From Latrodectus hesperus (taxonomy: Eukaryota > Arthropoda > Arachnida > Araneae > Theridiidae): a stretch of 64,000 nt of DNA. The notes beneath the pieces are model-generated. The model was not told the origin of the DNA, made no database searches, and saw nothing but the letters and a program-made list of their open reading frames with translations. Of this stretch, positions 41,373 through 54,305 are shown piece by piece. The position numbers and the translations under genes were made by a program. The stretch is taken from the NCBI GenBank assembly GCA_037975125.1, contig JAJQOW010000015.1, forward strand, positions 498,001 through 562,000, in the 5' to 3' direction. How positions within the stretch are numbered: position 1 is the first letter of the stretch; the number at the start of each line of letters is the position of its first letter.

Positions 41373-44300
41373 TCATTAGAAAACTGCATTAAGTTTGTAT
41401 TACTTCAAAAGTATTTGTTCTGTCGCTTTGTCGTGAATTTAATTCACAACAATTAATTTTATTTTGAATATTTAATTTAGGTATTTTATAAGTGCTCAGA
41501 AAGCTAATAGTAATCTTTTTTTACCATAAAAATAGTTTTTATTTATTTACAATACATATTTCTTTTTATATGTGAGTTAATATAGATTTGCTTTTAAAAT
41601 TAAAATTAATCTTGAGGTATTAAAAATAAATTTTTATTTGTGAGAGTTGTGTTTATTTATTTTCTCTGAATTTCTTTAATACTTAATAAAGTTAAAATCT
41701 ATAAAGATTTGTTCATTTTTTAGCTGCATTTTGTATTAAATATAAAAATATGAATGTATTTAAATTATATTCCAAAAATAAATGCTTTACTAACAAGCTA
41801 TAACATTAAAGCAATTTAATACAAAGGAATTTTAATATAAAAACAATAAAATTATATGAGAACTTAAATGAAAGTAAACTATGAAAATAACTTAAATAAA
41901 AAAAATATATATTTGCTGAAATTTTATTTTACCATTTTCAACTCTTACTTTATTCATAAAAATAGATTAGAACTTCTTTATTTACTAAAATGAAATTATA
42001 ATATAAAACGTTAAATAAAGAATTTCTATAAAATAAAAATTCTAATAATTTTGAGTGTAAAGAAAAGAGAAAAAAAAAAAGCAACAAGAATTCCGAAAAC
42101 TAGAATCCAAGCAGATGATACGCTGTCCCATTGTCCACGAACAACAAAGGAATAGTTTTTTTTCTGGAGAATAAATAAATGTCATCTCTGGCGAGTCGTC
42201 GGTACGGAGGAACGGCAAATAACATACGTAATTAATTCATATTACACGTAGCGAAATTCAGAGGCATGTAAAGTGTTCTTTACTTGTATCTTGTACTTGC
42301 TTATATCAACAATAGAAACGACCTGTTGATATTCTCCTCCAAAAGATGCGAACTTGAAGACATTGTGATAAAATAATCATCGAGCTGATTTTCGCAGCAG
42401 ACTGTATTTTGGATATAAGACAGGCAAACTTGGATATAGGATTTAATGGCTATGTACGTAAGCATAAAATTGTTCTTCAAGATTACATTTTTGTTTCTCG
42501 TAAGAATCAAGAGTTATCGATTTATTATAAGGATTAAAAATATCGATACATGTTGTGATGACTATAAGCAAACGATAAAGAACAATTTTTTTAAAAATCT
42601 GTAACTGTATAAAAATCATTTGTAGCTAACATATAATATTTATAGAATTATATAAACATTTTGTAAATTGTATTTATTGTCACGGCGGATTTTCAATAAT
42701 TTTACTTATCAAAGGTTGGCTTAGATATTTATTTCATTTAAGGAAACTAAATTTATGTACTTATTAATTGCTTTGGGAATAAAGATTATGAGCAAACTTT
42801 TGTGATCCAAAAACATGTAAACTAAGAAAATCAATCAATATTTTCTGAATTACTTCAAATTCCAGTAATTTTTTTTCATTATTTTTGTGTCAAATACTCT
42901 TGGGTTACGAGTTCTGAATTCATGTAAATTTTTCTGCTCTGATAAACAATAAAATTTAATTTTTACATTAATAGTGTAATATCTAATAATGACTTTCTAG
43001 AAAATCTAAATAAACTCTTATAACATGAAAAAAACTAAATTAAGAAAAATTAAATAATATTATTGAAATTATTTTTAATTTCTGTTAATCATTCTATTAT
43101 TTTTGAAGAAGATTCTTTATTATCTTACGAAGGATTACTTTTTATTCAGTTTTTTTAATGCATGTAATATTAAGATTTTGATTATAAACAAAAAGTAAAT
43201 GCGTTACTAACCGCAAGAAAAGAATATTATTTTGATGATACTAATCTGCACATCTATAAAGCATTTTAAATTATGACATGATATGACAATTGCATGTATT
43301 TAAAAATGTAAATTTAACAACTGATTAGTACTAATGTTTTTATAGTTATGCTTTAATTGTGTGTAATGCTTTAATTTCCCAAAATATTGTATAAAGTTTT
43401 ATCAAAAAGATTATCTTGTATTCATAAAATCAATAATTATGTGACCTTATATTTAAAGGCTTATGTCTCTCTTTTTCACTTATTTATCAAACCTCAATTT
43501 TTAAAAGCAGTAAAATTTAAGAGTATTTAATAAGATATTTATTTTATATTATCCATTAGATGAAGCTTATCTAAGATTTTTTATTTACACATTTTAACTG
43601 CCTTAAGTTTCTCAGTTTAACTCTCACAGAATTTTAATATAATTTATCTCGCAATTTCTATTATGCCTAATAATTCTTATTTTTCTATTAAAAATATATA
43701 ATTTTCAATTTTAGTAATTTATATCGTATTTTGACATTTAAACAAAGCTAAATATTATATGAATAGTTAAAATTATCAGCATAAGCTTCAAAAAACATTT
43801 TGAAATGCATTTTCAGATTATAAAATATGTATTTAAAAATTAACACTTTTTCTCCTTAATTTTTAAATAAATATAAACTATAAAAGATTCTTATTTCTCC
43901 AGTTATTTTAGAAAGGTTGTGAAATTAAATATTTAAATTTAATTTCACGTTTAAACTTAAAACTTTTTTGTAAAAGAATATTGCGTCGACAATTATAAAT
44001 ACAGCGCTACTAGTAAAATATGAAATTTTTAGTCCTTATTTATATGTTATTATTAGGAATAAAAATCATACGTATGCCATTCTTTTTAGTAATACTAAAT
44101 GTTGCATAATTTAACATCAATTTCACATAATTTTGAATGGCAATTTGAATACGTCCCAAAATTATTAATCGAAATCTTGAATGTGACAAATTTTAGAAGA
44201 GTAAGAAATAATTATATAATATTAGAGGTCACACAAGAGAACAAAATTTCATAAATATTACTGATAAACATTACTCATAAATATTACTATTTAGATTTCA

Positions 44301-47213
44301 CGTTTATTTTCAAAATGTATTGTAAAATTGGTCTATAATGAAGAATTGCTTTTATTTGAAATATTTCCCTAATGCACCTGCGGTTAAAATTTGAGATGTA
44401 AATGATTAGTTTTTTTTGTTGAAAATTAGTGTATGTAAAAATGAGATAGAATTCTTAAAGTTAATGAATTGAGGTTAAGATTATGTTTAGAACAGTTATA
44501 TATTACTATGAATTTACAATTTCTTTATTAATTATAATCTTATTTTATATAGCCTATGTAAATAATAATCATATTTATGGATGAAATTTATACAAAAGAT
44601 AAGCATTCAAATGAAAATTTGAAAATAATGGCATTCATATGACCAATCACTTATTACATTGTCTATTTTGATTGAAGATATTTTTACCTATTACAACTAA
44701 TGGGAGATAAAAATGTTCAAAACTACTTCTTTCAATATTTGACATCTTAATAAATGGTTGAAATGCTTACAACAGTCAAAAGCTTAGTATTTTTATTGCT
44801 ATAAAAATGTTGGCCAGTTACTAGATCAAAATATCTCACCAGTTTCATGATTATCATCACTGAATTAATTAAATTGCAAACGTTGAATGTTTGGTCTATC
44901 AAATCTTTTCTTTCGACAGGGAGCTCATATGATTAACTTGATGAGGCTAAGAAATGTTGATTTTTGTACACACATACACACTCCTACTTAATGAGTAATA
45001 TAATAATAATTTTTTTAATTTAAAAAATTGATATTTTCTAGATCAAATTTATAGATAAATTGAGTGTACTTCAAATTTATTGTCTTCGTGATAGATATCA
45101 TCTGGTTGACGTAAGCCTTGATGAGAAGTAAAATTAATTGGATCCTCTAAATTAAATTAATATATCATCATATTTTAAGTGGTAATTTACGATAATTAGA
45201 AACAAGAACACACATTTTACTGATAATGTTTCGTAACACAAGATTTTTTCTGTAACTTTCGCATCCGAAATTAATTGTAAATATTTATTATCAATATTTT
45301 TGAGCTTCAAAGTAATATCAAAAGTATATGAAAAACCATTAAATAAATCAAATTAGTAATTGTACGTTTGATAACTCATTATTTTTCACATTAACAGTTG
45401 TTTTAAAATAGCCAGGACCTAAAATTTTATGGAAGGAGCTTAATGTAAATATTAAATTGTCAAATAAAGCATAGATTTTAAATATAATAATTCACTGTTC
45501 CTTTTTTGATGGAAATTAATTTCTGTAACTATGTAAACAATCTGAGTCCCGAGGAAAAACACTCATTCGCCTTTATTAAAGAAAATTTTTACCATGACAG
45601 GCATACCAGGATAATTTGCATATGTACCCTACATTTTCAAAGTTAAATTATTAACAGTTGTTTTTTTTTAAAAAAACATAAGTTTACGTCATAAAATGCT
45701 GGTATTTCTTAGTAGATACGTTATTACTCTTAAAACTTGTTGCAAAATTATTAATATTTTTGTGGCAATATGTTTCCAACTGAGAGGAGCTGTTAGTGAC
45801 GATTCACCATCTTTCATCCGGGCACTTTATGTAACACCCTCCTCTTGAAACATATCATACCAGTGGACAATGGATTCATGAAACTTTTAACTTGTATAGG
45901 GTCTCTCAGTTTGATCATCTTTAGCTGTATCATATAGCAAATCAAATGACCAGTCACGAGACCTACTGTGGTTAATTTACCCTCTATACACTACAGTTAT
46001 CAAGAATTAACATTATGTTATTGGAACACAATAACTTAATTCTTTATTCTTTAAATTTAAAAATTTAAGAAAAAAACTTATTTCTTTAAATAATTTTTAA
46101 AATTTTTCTATTCCTCAGTGTTTAGCTATATTGTAAATTTCTCATCTTCAACGCCGTAAAGTAAATAATATACGCTTTATAAAATTTAATATTTCTCAAT
46201 TTCAATAGAAAATAATTAACACGGTCAGTATTTTTTAATACCAGAATAAAGAATTAATCGGAATATGGAATCTTTTTCTAATTAATAAGAATTCCAACGC
46301 AAACATAATTTATTTTTATCTCCCAAAATGGAGTAATCTCTATGTATACATAATATGATTATATTTGTAAATTCTAAGCAAATTAACAGTTTAGGATTTT
46401 AAAAAGTGATTGGTAGTTTATAAATTACTTTTAAGTATTGGTAGTTTATTATACTTCTCTTTTCAAACAACAAGAATATGGTTCTTTAAATATTTAAATA
46501 AAAAAATCTTGCTTTTTCCTTTAAAATAAGATAATAAAAAAACACGTGAACAAAGTGTATTCATGGTTAACACGAAAATGGTAAAAGGAATTTCATTTGC
46601 CACGAGTTTCAGACAACTATTCAGTATTTTTTAAGTCACAGTTTTTTTTTAATTTTCTTATTTTGAAATGCAAGAGAAGAATAACCTTACTGTGGAATTG
46701 TATTATAAATAGGAATAGTGTCAGGAGAGTATAATTCATAATACAATTCAGTCTACAAGATGGTGTTCTTTTTTCTAATTTGATGGCTCGGTTTGATGTA
46801 ATGATGATTTATTTCACATTCTCGATAAAAGCCTCAGACGCAATTTAAGAGTGAACTTAAATCATTCCAACTTTATTGAATTATTGAAAAACGAAAGCTA
46901 TTTTTTGGAAAAATGCCATAAAACCTTCCTTGACTAATCAATTTTTATTTTCGTTATTCGAAAACACATTTTTATACCTATTTGCCTTTTTCGAAGTTCC
47001 GTGAAAAGAAATTTGAGAATTTAAGCAGCCAAAAGTGTAGAAATTTCCAAGAATATATATATTATAATTCTTTTTAAATCTTTTTCACCATATTTCAAAT
47101 AATTTTACAATTATTCGTAAAGTAGAAAATTTTTTTTATTTCAGTAATTTATATATCTAAATGATAGAAAATTAGGAATTTTACAGAATGTAATTTTTTT
47201 ACTCTACTTATAT
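41373..47213. other. Long AT-rich stretch, no supported gene
   Basis: No convincing exon. Two GC-richer patches stand out: 42085-42330 (contains GGCGAGTCGTCGGTACGG) and 45770-45980, whose minus strand reads TTVGLVTGHL, faintly LINE-like but too decayed to call. Everything else is simple AT-rich sequence. Confidence 0.45.
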
Positions 47214-47226
47214 TTTGCAATTTCTT

Positions 47227-47789
47227 CTTCTTCTTAAAATTGGGTTTGTATGTCATTGGGCACCTCTGCTTTTATCAGCATTTTGTACAATTAAATCCAA
47301 ACCCAATGTTTCCTAGTTCCAGTTGCTCGGGTCACCCACTTTATTAATAAAGTCCGATATATAACCCTTTTATGGAGTCTAGGTGTCACTCTCTAGTATG
47401 GACGATGCCTAAAGAAGTTAATATAGGGAGGGCAAGAGCCTCGCATTCGTTAATGATATGCTCTGGCCATTTCCTCTTGCGTATGACATTTCCTGCAGAT
47501 AGGGTCTTGCTGAAACAGGTCCCATTTTATGGAGGTGTTTTCTGAAATAGTAGTGCCCAGTTATGAAGCCTACGATTAAACGTATCTTCTGCCTAGGGCA
47601 TCTTAGAATTTCAGAGGCAATCCTCGCTGATGATCCACAGATCATACTTTTAGCATGGGTTTGACCAGGAGATTTGAACCAAGCTTCATACATCTTCCGT
47701 GTTTCCCATCTCAGAACATTGGTTTTTGCGGTCTTCAGATTGATCCCACAAAAAGGTTCTGCACCGATGGGAGCAAAAGACGATCTTTG
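47227..47789 (-). pseudogene. 5'-truncated non-LTR retrotransposon copy
   Basis: Homologous to 39222-39797 along its length. It carries an exact 13-bp target duplication, TTTGCAATTTCTT, at 47214-47226 and 47790-47802. With the AAG-type 3' tail at the left this is a textbook target-primed insertion. Minus-strand reading: TGHYYFRKHLHKMG at 47560-47520, then an extra base that shifts the frame before the Cys pair. It also shares the GCCAGAGCAT frameshift site with the copy at 39 kb. Stop TAA at 47293-47291. Confidence 0.9.
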
Positions 47790-47802
47790 TTTGCAATTTC
47801 TT

Positions 47803-48356
47803 AAAACATTTTGTAATTATTCTATGAAACAGGCAAAATATGGTTAATTTTTGTTTTATAAAAGCTCATAAATGTAGGTGATCTAAAAATTAAGAATTGG
47901 CCATATTATAATATTTACTTTTTTTCGAAATATGTTTTAAAAATTTTTCAAACGATTCGTAAAATGTGAAAAATATTTACTTTATATAAATCTACATCTT
48001 TATTTTGAAATATGACTTATACCAACAAAAATCTTGCATTGCTTTGAAAACTCCCTGTCATAAAACTGTTAAGAATAAAAGACGTTTCTTATTTATGTTA
48101 GTGACATCAATTTATGCTCCTGAAAATGCTTCTTTGAATATCACGCATAGCGAGGTCAAGAAATCTCTATTTGTTTGAGGTGTCACGCACATCTTTTGTA
48201 AATATAAAATCTTGTTTTACTACAGTTTTCAGTAATAATAGTTACTACCAAAAATGTAAAAAAATGCCTATTTTGAAAAAACGCAAACTTTAATAGTTAA
48301 TATTTTATTAAAAATATTGTCGTTTTTGGCTAAATTTTCAATTAAAAGTTTCTACC
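47803..48356. other. AT-rich DNA, no gene seen
   Basis: No feature supported. Confidence 0.6.
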
Positions 48357-48368
48357 TCAATTATATAT

Positions 48369-48443
48369 GGAGTGGAAATCTGCTGAACTGGTACAGCCCA
48401 ACTATGGGCTATATACAGGAAAAAGCATGGTGGTGCCCACACA
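48369..48443 (+). mobile_element. 75-bp 5'-truncated SINE tail
   Basis: An exact 12-bp target duplication, TCAATTATATAT, at 48357-48368 and 48444-48455 brackets 75 bases. These end ACAGGAAAAAGCATGGTGGT, similar to the 3' end of family E SINEs (ACAGAAAAGCATGCTGGTGC). Confidence 0.7.
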
Positions 48444-48455
48444 TCAATTATATAT

Positions 48456-49060
48456 TATGATATTCATTAAAATGTGAATATTTAATTACAATTTTAGCAT
48501 TTAGTAGTTTAGAGTATTGAATTTTTATTTAGTATGCTTATGCAATTTCTCCTTATTGTTCTCCAAATTATCAATTAAAGGTTTCTACAGCAATTATATA
48601 CTGTATAAATAAATATTTAATAAGCATTTTAGTATTAGGTAATTTAGAGTATAGATTTTTTTTTTAATATGCTTATGTAATTTCCGAAGGACTCTTGATG
48701 TGAGATAAGGATAAAATTGATTGATCTCACATTAATCAATTTTTTAATAAATAAAATATTGCTTTAATTTTAAAAAAGTTGTAAAAATAGAGTTCTTATA
48801 TTATTCATCTGAATCCCCTGTAGAACTTTTTTTGCACGAAGTTAAATTATTAACCAATATAAACTTTTTTGTTTTACAATTGAATCGAACGTTGTTTTAT
48901 TGTTTTACAATTGAAAACTCTTATAAAAATTTTTTACGATTACAATTTCTTAAAATACTGCCGCATTTCAAATTGGGCTTTTACTACTTATATTAAATTT
49001 TTAACTGAAAATTTAAATTTCCCAACTATTTTATTTACCCAATTACTAAATTTTTAACTG
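48456..49060. other. AT-rich DNA with a short direct duplication
   Basis: TTTTTAACTGAAAATTTAAA occurs near 48999 and 49051, a small tandem duplication next to the SINE insertion point. Otherwise no feature is supported. Confidence 0.5.
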
Positions 49061-49073
49061 AAAATTTAAATTT

Positions 49074-49352
49074 GTTGTTGTTGTTGTGTGCCAGCTAGGC
49101 TGGCAATATGGGGTGCGCTGTACCACTTTTCCAACTGAACCATATTTGGTGTGGAGTCCGACTTCCTCAGTACACACATGCCATAGGTACCCGTTTATTG
49201 GGTAGGCAACCATTCACACCTCATTCATACAAGGAAAGGACTAAGACAGGATAGATAGAGAGAGAAAGTACATCAATGCCCGAACCGGAATTCGAACCCA
49301 GGAATTCCTTATCCGCAGTCAGGCACATTGACCACTAGACAAGTTGGGCGGC
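49074..49352 (-). mobile_element. tRNA-derived SINE, family A
   Basis: Reverse-orientation copy, with GTTGTTGTTG tail at the left and head near 49352. Target duplication AAAATTTAAATTT (49061-49073) / AAAATTTTAATTT (49353-49365), one mismatch. Confidence 0.92.
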
Positions 49353-49365
49353 AAAATTTTAATTT

Positions 49366-50052
49366 AAAATGCCTAAATACTTTCTTATCAAAATTTCAAG
49401 AAGGAACTCCTCAGTATTTTTGTATTTAAAAGTAAATTTTTAGCACTTCTGCCTTTTTGTCATTGGCGCTTTACTTGTACTCAAAGATAAATTTCTGAAT
49501 TGCAGAATGGGTAGAAAGTGAGTGAAGCTCAACGAAAATGTGTTTTTTAATACATATATCATATAAAATATGTTCATAAAAATATTCACATTAACCGAAA
49601 ATGCTGACATTATATTCAAAATATTAAAAGAGTGCAAAGCAAAAAAGAAATCGTTTGGTAATCTGACAGATTTTATTTGCTTGGACTCAATTTATATCAA
49701 GAGACTCTAAATTCGTTTAACCTGAATAATGAAAAATCCAATTTTTGAAGTGGCTTCAGTTGATGTAGTATTTTCCTTAACAATTATTGTTAGCAAAAGC
49801 AAAATTAATGTTTAATTTTGTTTTTGACAATAGAAGCCTAAAATTTCGTTTTCACTGATATTGGTTTTCTTTTGCTGTTGGCAATGATAATGCAATATCA
49901 ATTCTATATAATATGCCATATATATTGATGAAGCGTCTGTATTGTTTTTGCACCAGTATATTTCCTTGTACCTAACCCAGAGTTGGGCTTCACTGTCTTG
50001 GTAGAAGCAGATGGAAGAGAATTTAGAAACTAAGACCAATCAGAACTCCAAA
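49366..50052. other. AT-rich DNA, no gene seen
   Basis: No feature supported. Confidence 0.6.
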
Positions 50053-50054
50053 TA

Positions 50055-50781
50055 CAGGATGATCTTTTTTTAAAGTGATAGTGTTTGGAGTGTCCTGTAG
50101 CGCAATCTAATTGCCAAAATGACAAAAAAGTTCCAAAAATTGCCGATAGGGCATTTTGTGGCGCTGCTGTAGATTGCAATAACGAGAATTAGCATAAAAC
50201 GTGGTTATCCATGAAAAATGCAAATGTTGTGCAATGACAGTGCCAGTAATCGAGGCTATAAAAGCAAGTAGTAGACAGCTCCGACAAATAATCTCAACTG
50301 CAGTAAAGAGCTCCAGTGGCCATGCCTCTCACGTTACTGGAACGTGCGCTTATGTTGATGGAGCATCACATTTTGTCTCTTCTAAAGGACAACATAACAA
50401 TGACAGTGCGGGATATTCCTCGTGATATGTTTTACGCACGGCTGTGTAAAACGTTGTGCACAGAATGCACGGCGTTATTTCTGAGAACGGTGCTTATATT
50501 GAATGTGCGTCTAATTCCTCACCAGGGAATTTAATGTAGTAAATAAACATTAATAATTTGACTGTACCATTGCATGTGTCAGTATTTTTCTTTTCTCACA
50601 TTTTATACATTGTAAAGCGCCACAAAATGCCCTAGCGACGAGTTCTGGAACTAAAATTTTTTTTCAGGAAGTTCTTATCCCCATGTTTTGATTAGTCTAA
50701 ATGCCAAGTTTGGTGCCATTTTGGTTATTAGATCGCGCTACAGGGCGTTCCAAACACTGTCACTTTAAAAAAGATCATTTG
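50055..50781 (+). mobile_element. TA-flanked DNA transposon relic, copy 2
   Basis: Homologous to 348-1250 from end to end but without its internal (TA)n expansion. The ends read CAGGATGATCTTTTTTT and AAAAAAGATCATTTG, flanked by TA at 50053-50054 and 50782-50783. The interior shares CAAATGTTGTGCAATGACA and a decayed frame containing NITMTVRDIPRDMF. Terminal inverted repeats of about 100 bp are longer than most Tc1/mariner ends. Confidence 0.88.
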
Positions 50782-50783
50782 TA

Positions 50784-53512
50784 CTTGACGTTTCATCCTT
50801 ATAGGTACCAATTCATTTGAAGGATATTGCAATTACGACACATTTAACGCACCCCAGCCCCCTTTAATAAACGCGAAGAAACTTGAGTTGAGTCTGGATT
50901 CAATCCCAATATCTTCTGAATTGCGAACGACGCCTTATCCAATCAGGTCTTCGCGCAATTGAAAGTTCTGTAAAGATCAAATGAGGCGTTTATGATGATT
51001 CAGATTTTCATCAGGAAATTATACTGTAATTTTTCACCTACAATAAACTGTGAAATTTAGAATTTTCTTTTTATTAAAAACTTATAATCTAAAATGATTA
51101 AATTTATGATTATTTTTTATTTTATACATTGATTTTCATAGCTCGTAAATTATTATTTAAAAATACATTTTTTCTTTGATATCAGTATCAAAATACAGTT
51201 GCTGTCCCTCCATAAAATTTAAACAAATATAGTAAAAAAAGATGTTTTCATGAATAAAATATTTCTTTTAACATTTAATACCCCAAATTTTTAATATAAA
51301 TCAAATGATTTTCAGCATCTGATATAGAGTATTTAATATTTAGTATGATATGCATAAAATAGTTTTTATTGTTTTTCACTGACTTTTTAACTATAATTGA
51401 TAGTTTAGGAGTATTGAATTCATTCCCACTTTTAGTTTCGCATGTTATTTTCATAGCTCTTTGATTAAAATTAAAAAGCATTTTCTGTTTCGTAAACCGA
51501 AACAATATTATTAGCAATTTATTCATAAAATAAATAGATATTTGAAAAGAACATACGTTTCTGAGTTAAAGTGTTTTTAAGCATTTAATATTGAACTTTC
51601 AGTACGTGATATGGCTTAATACTTCAAGGATCTGATGTGAAAATTTTAGTATTTGATTTCTATGTAAAATAATTCCTTATTGTGTAGCTCACAGTATTTG
51701 GAAAAATTGTATCAATATTCTTTATCATTAAACCATTATTTTCCAACAGATCAGTTAAGTTAATTTTGCATACTATTATGACAAAACGATTAAATTTAAT
51801 TACCCATTTAATATTCATTTTTAATAAATTTATGAAGCAATAATAAATATTTCTTCTTTATAAAACTTGTAATTCCAAATTACTAAGTTTGGGGAAAGTA
51901 TACACAGTTTGCACGCATACACAAAAAAGTCATTAACTCCTTCACTTCCATTTTAGTTTGGGTTACTTTCCCTTGTTTGGACTGGCCAGTTTTCATAAAC
52001 GGGTTGTTTACTTTTGAAGTGCACAAAAATATTTTAAACAACAGCATGTTTTTGACAATAAGACAATATTTTGGATCCTGTATTGATAATGTGCTTTTGG
52101 TTATGGAGCATGCGCTATTGCGTTATGGTTGTAACCCAGTAATCGATGGAAGTGCTTACCTAATCAATTCAAAACTTCGACTTGAACCCATAAAATCTTT
52201 AAAATGAGTTGGAGCACTTGTTATACTCTTCAACACTCGAAGTCCAATGCGAACTGTTCTCCATAATGTTTAAGAATTGGTGACTTTTAACTACATAACT
52301 TATTTGTGTGCTTCTTGTAATACTGTTTTATAATCGTTTAACTTGTATTCACGATGAATAAGACTAAGTAATTCCAAATGTTGACACAGTATTATTTTTA
52401 ATTAAAACAATCAAAATATGATTAATCATGCAATTTAAATATTTCAAAATCTTTATAACATTTAGTGTTTCGTACTTTAATCTCTTGTAATTTAACTAAG
52501 CTTAAATTAACAATTTGCTTCCATATGCATATTGTTTATTTAATAGCATAAATTCTGACTTTTTGAGTAAAACGCATTACCCAATCAACACAAGAACTGT
52601 TGATGATAATTAATACATAATTGATTTTAATAATTAAATTTTACTATTTTTATGTCGATTTTATTGATTAAATGATGACAATAGTTAAATGTTTAAAATG
52701 TTATAGTATAATATTGGTTTTGTGGCTTTCAAAAGTATAATTTGTTGTTGACAACCATAATTCTTAGTCAACATAATCGAAAACGCAACAAAATATTATA
52801 TTTTGTAGCTTACGAGCAAAATAGACATACATTCAATAGTTATTAAACAAACAGAAGGGAAATTATACTAGTGGTATTGATGAAAACAACTAAACTCTGC
52901 CATTTGTGTGATCGATGAAAGAGAACAATGGAACGGTAAGAAAGTTACCTGAAATGTTAGTAAATCTCATTGTAACGAAATGTGCGCCTCTTTGGAATAA
53001 ATTGCTAGTAAGTAGTGAAAACCTTTTTACATGTCGTGCACGAATTGAGATGCGTGCTTTTGTATTTCGAAATTATTATGTATGTTGAATAATAGTGATA
53101 GTTACCTCTGCAACGAAATTGTATGACAAATATTTTTATGTATTTAATAGCGATTTTTTAATGGAATTTTAGATAGTATCGTACTGTTCTTTGTGGAGTG
53201 ATGGTATTAAGTAATTTCGAAAAATGCATATCAAATAACTTCTTTTATTTAAAAATATTTTGAATGAACTACAATTATAAATATGTGCATTTAAAACTGC
53301 TTTATCTAATTTCTTTAGAAGATTAAATCATTTATTTGACGAAGATTGGACACAATTTAAGTATATTAGGGATACTAATTTGTCTGATAAAATAAATATA
53401 TTAAACAATCCTTTATTAAAAAAATTATTTCTGTTATTATTTTTAATAACAGATAAGTAATTATACATACAATATTGTGTATTTATTTATTAAAAAGTGA
53501 AATTCTTAAAAA
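50784..53512. other. AT-rich DNA, no supported gene
   Basis: Frame 51977-52207 (76 residues) and a donor-like CGGTAAGAAAG at 52935 are the only things of note; neither is convincing. Confidence 0.45.
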
Positions 53513-53960
53513 CTAACTTTTTTTAAAGATGGAAATTTGAACTTTATTAACCCGCACAAAAAAATCTGCTTCCTGTCCTGTAAGGGAAACGACTTGGTAG
53601 TCCTCAGGAAATTTTAACTTAAAATATTTTTGTTTCTGCCTTTTTTATACTAAATAATTGGTCTTCTAAACCATTAATAAATGTGCCAGATCCTAAATTA
53701 ACAGCAAAATTTTTTGCTACTGCCACCCTGAAAGAACTTATCTTCCCTTCAAAATCAATCATCAATTTATCCCTTTCTGTCGCTTGATAAGAAACATCAT
53801 CAACACAAACAAAGTTGGGAAACTTTGTTTTAATAGAATCAATAAATTCTTTTATAACTTCCTCTTCAATCTTTGCTTCAATCTTCTTTAACTTTATCTT
53901 GTCAAGGTCTATCGTCGACACTTCAAGCATCAACTCGAAAGAAAACTTGTATTCAAAGTG
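53513..53960 (-). pseudogene. tig: Bacterial trigger factor fragment
   Basis: The minus strand reads, in order: KFSFEL (about 53945), [52 protein letters not shown] and KKAETK (to 53621). After a one-base frameshift it continues [30 protein letters not shown], and stops at 53513. This is the order of the ribosome-associated chaperone trigger factor: end of the N-terminal domain, the FKBP-type prolyl isomerase domain with its LGSGxFIxGxEDQL signature, and the start of the C-terminal arm. Trigger factor is a bacterial (and plastid) protein, absent from animal nuclear genomes, so this looks like transferred endosymbiont DNA. About 140 of some 430 residues remain. The frame is open for over 100 codons before the single frameshift. 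An animal FKBP is less likely because the flanking trigger-factor segments also match. Assembly chimerism cannot be excluded, but host SINE lies 350 bases away. Confidence 0.85.
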
Positions 53961-54294
53961 TCATGGAAGGTGTGGAAGTGGATGAAAAAATTTCTTTTTG
54001 TGTAAACAATAATGAAAAAAGTGTGAAAATGAAATTCAAAAATTACACATATTTTATTAGTTAGTTACTAGCGAATTCTAAACCTAACTAATACAGGGCT
54101 TGGAATTCTATCAAAAAATAAATAAAAGGTACATCGAGAAATAATGCTGTAACAATGCTTAGCTGATTGGTTAACTCATTGACTACCACCTTCAAGCTTG
54201 AATACAGGGCTTGGGATCTATTTTAAATAACATAAATCAGTCAAAGTGACTCTCTTGTTTGCATACCTTGCCTCCCCTTAGAACAATAAACTCT
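53961..54294. other. Sequence beside the bacterial fragment
   Basis: The words AATACAGGGCTTGG occur twice (54090 and 54203), about 112 bases apart, a diverged direct repeat. The plus frame 53873-54064 is a shadow across the fragment. Confidence 0.5.
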
Positions 54295-54305
54295 TCAAAT
54301 AGTGT

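Noticed and set aside
45770..45980. LINE relic on the minus strand (TTVGLVTGHL)
   Set aside because: The match stops after about ten residues and the Cys residues expected next are absent.
50784..53512. Further bacterial genes next to the trigger factor fragment
   Set aside because: Frames on that side (for example 51977-52207) show no bacterial family I can recognise.
53619..53933. Animal FKBP exon
   Set aside because: The PPIase fold alone could suggest it, but the preceding [13 protein letters not shown] linker and following [10 protein letters not shown] and EADFFVRVN segments fit trigger factor order, and no splice sites bound it.
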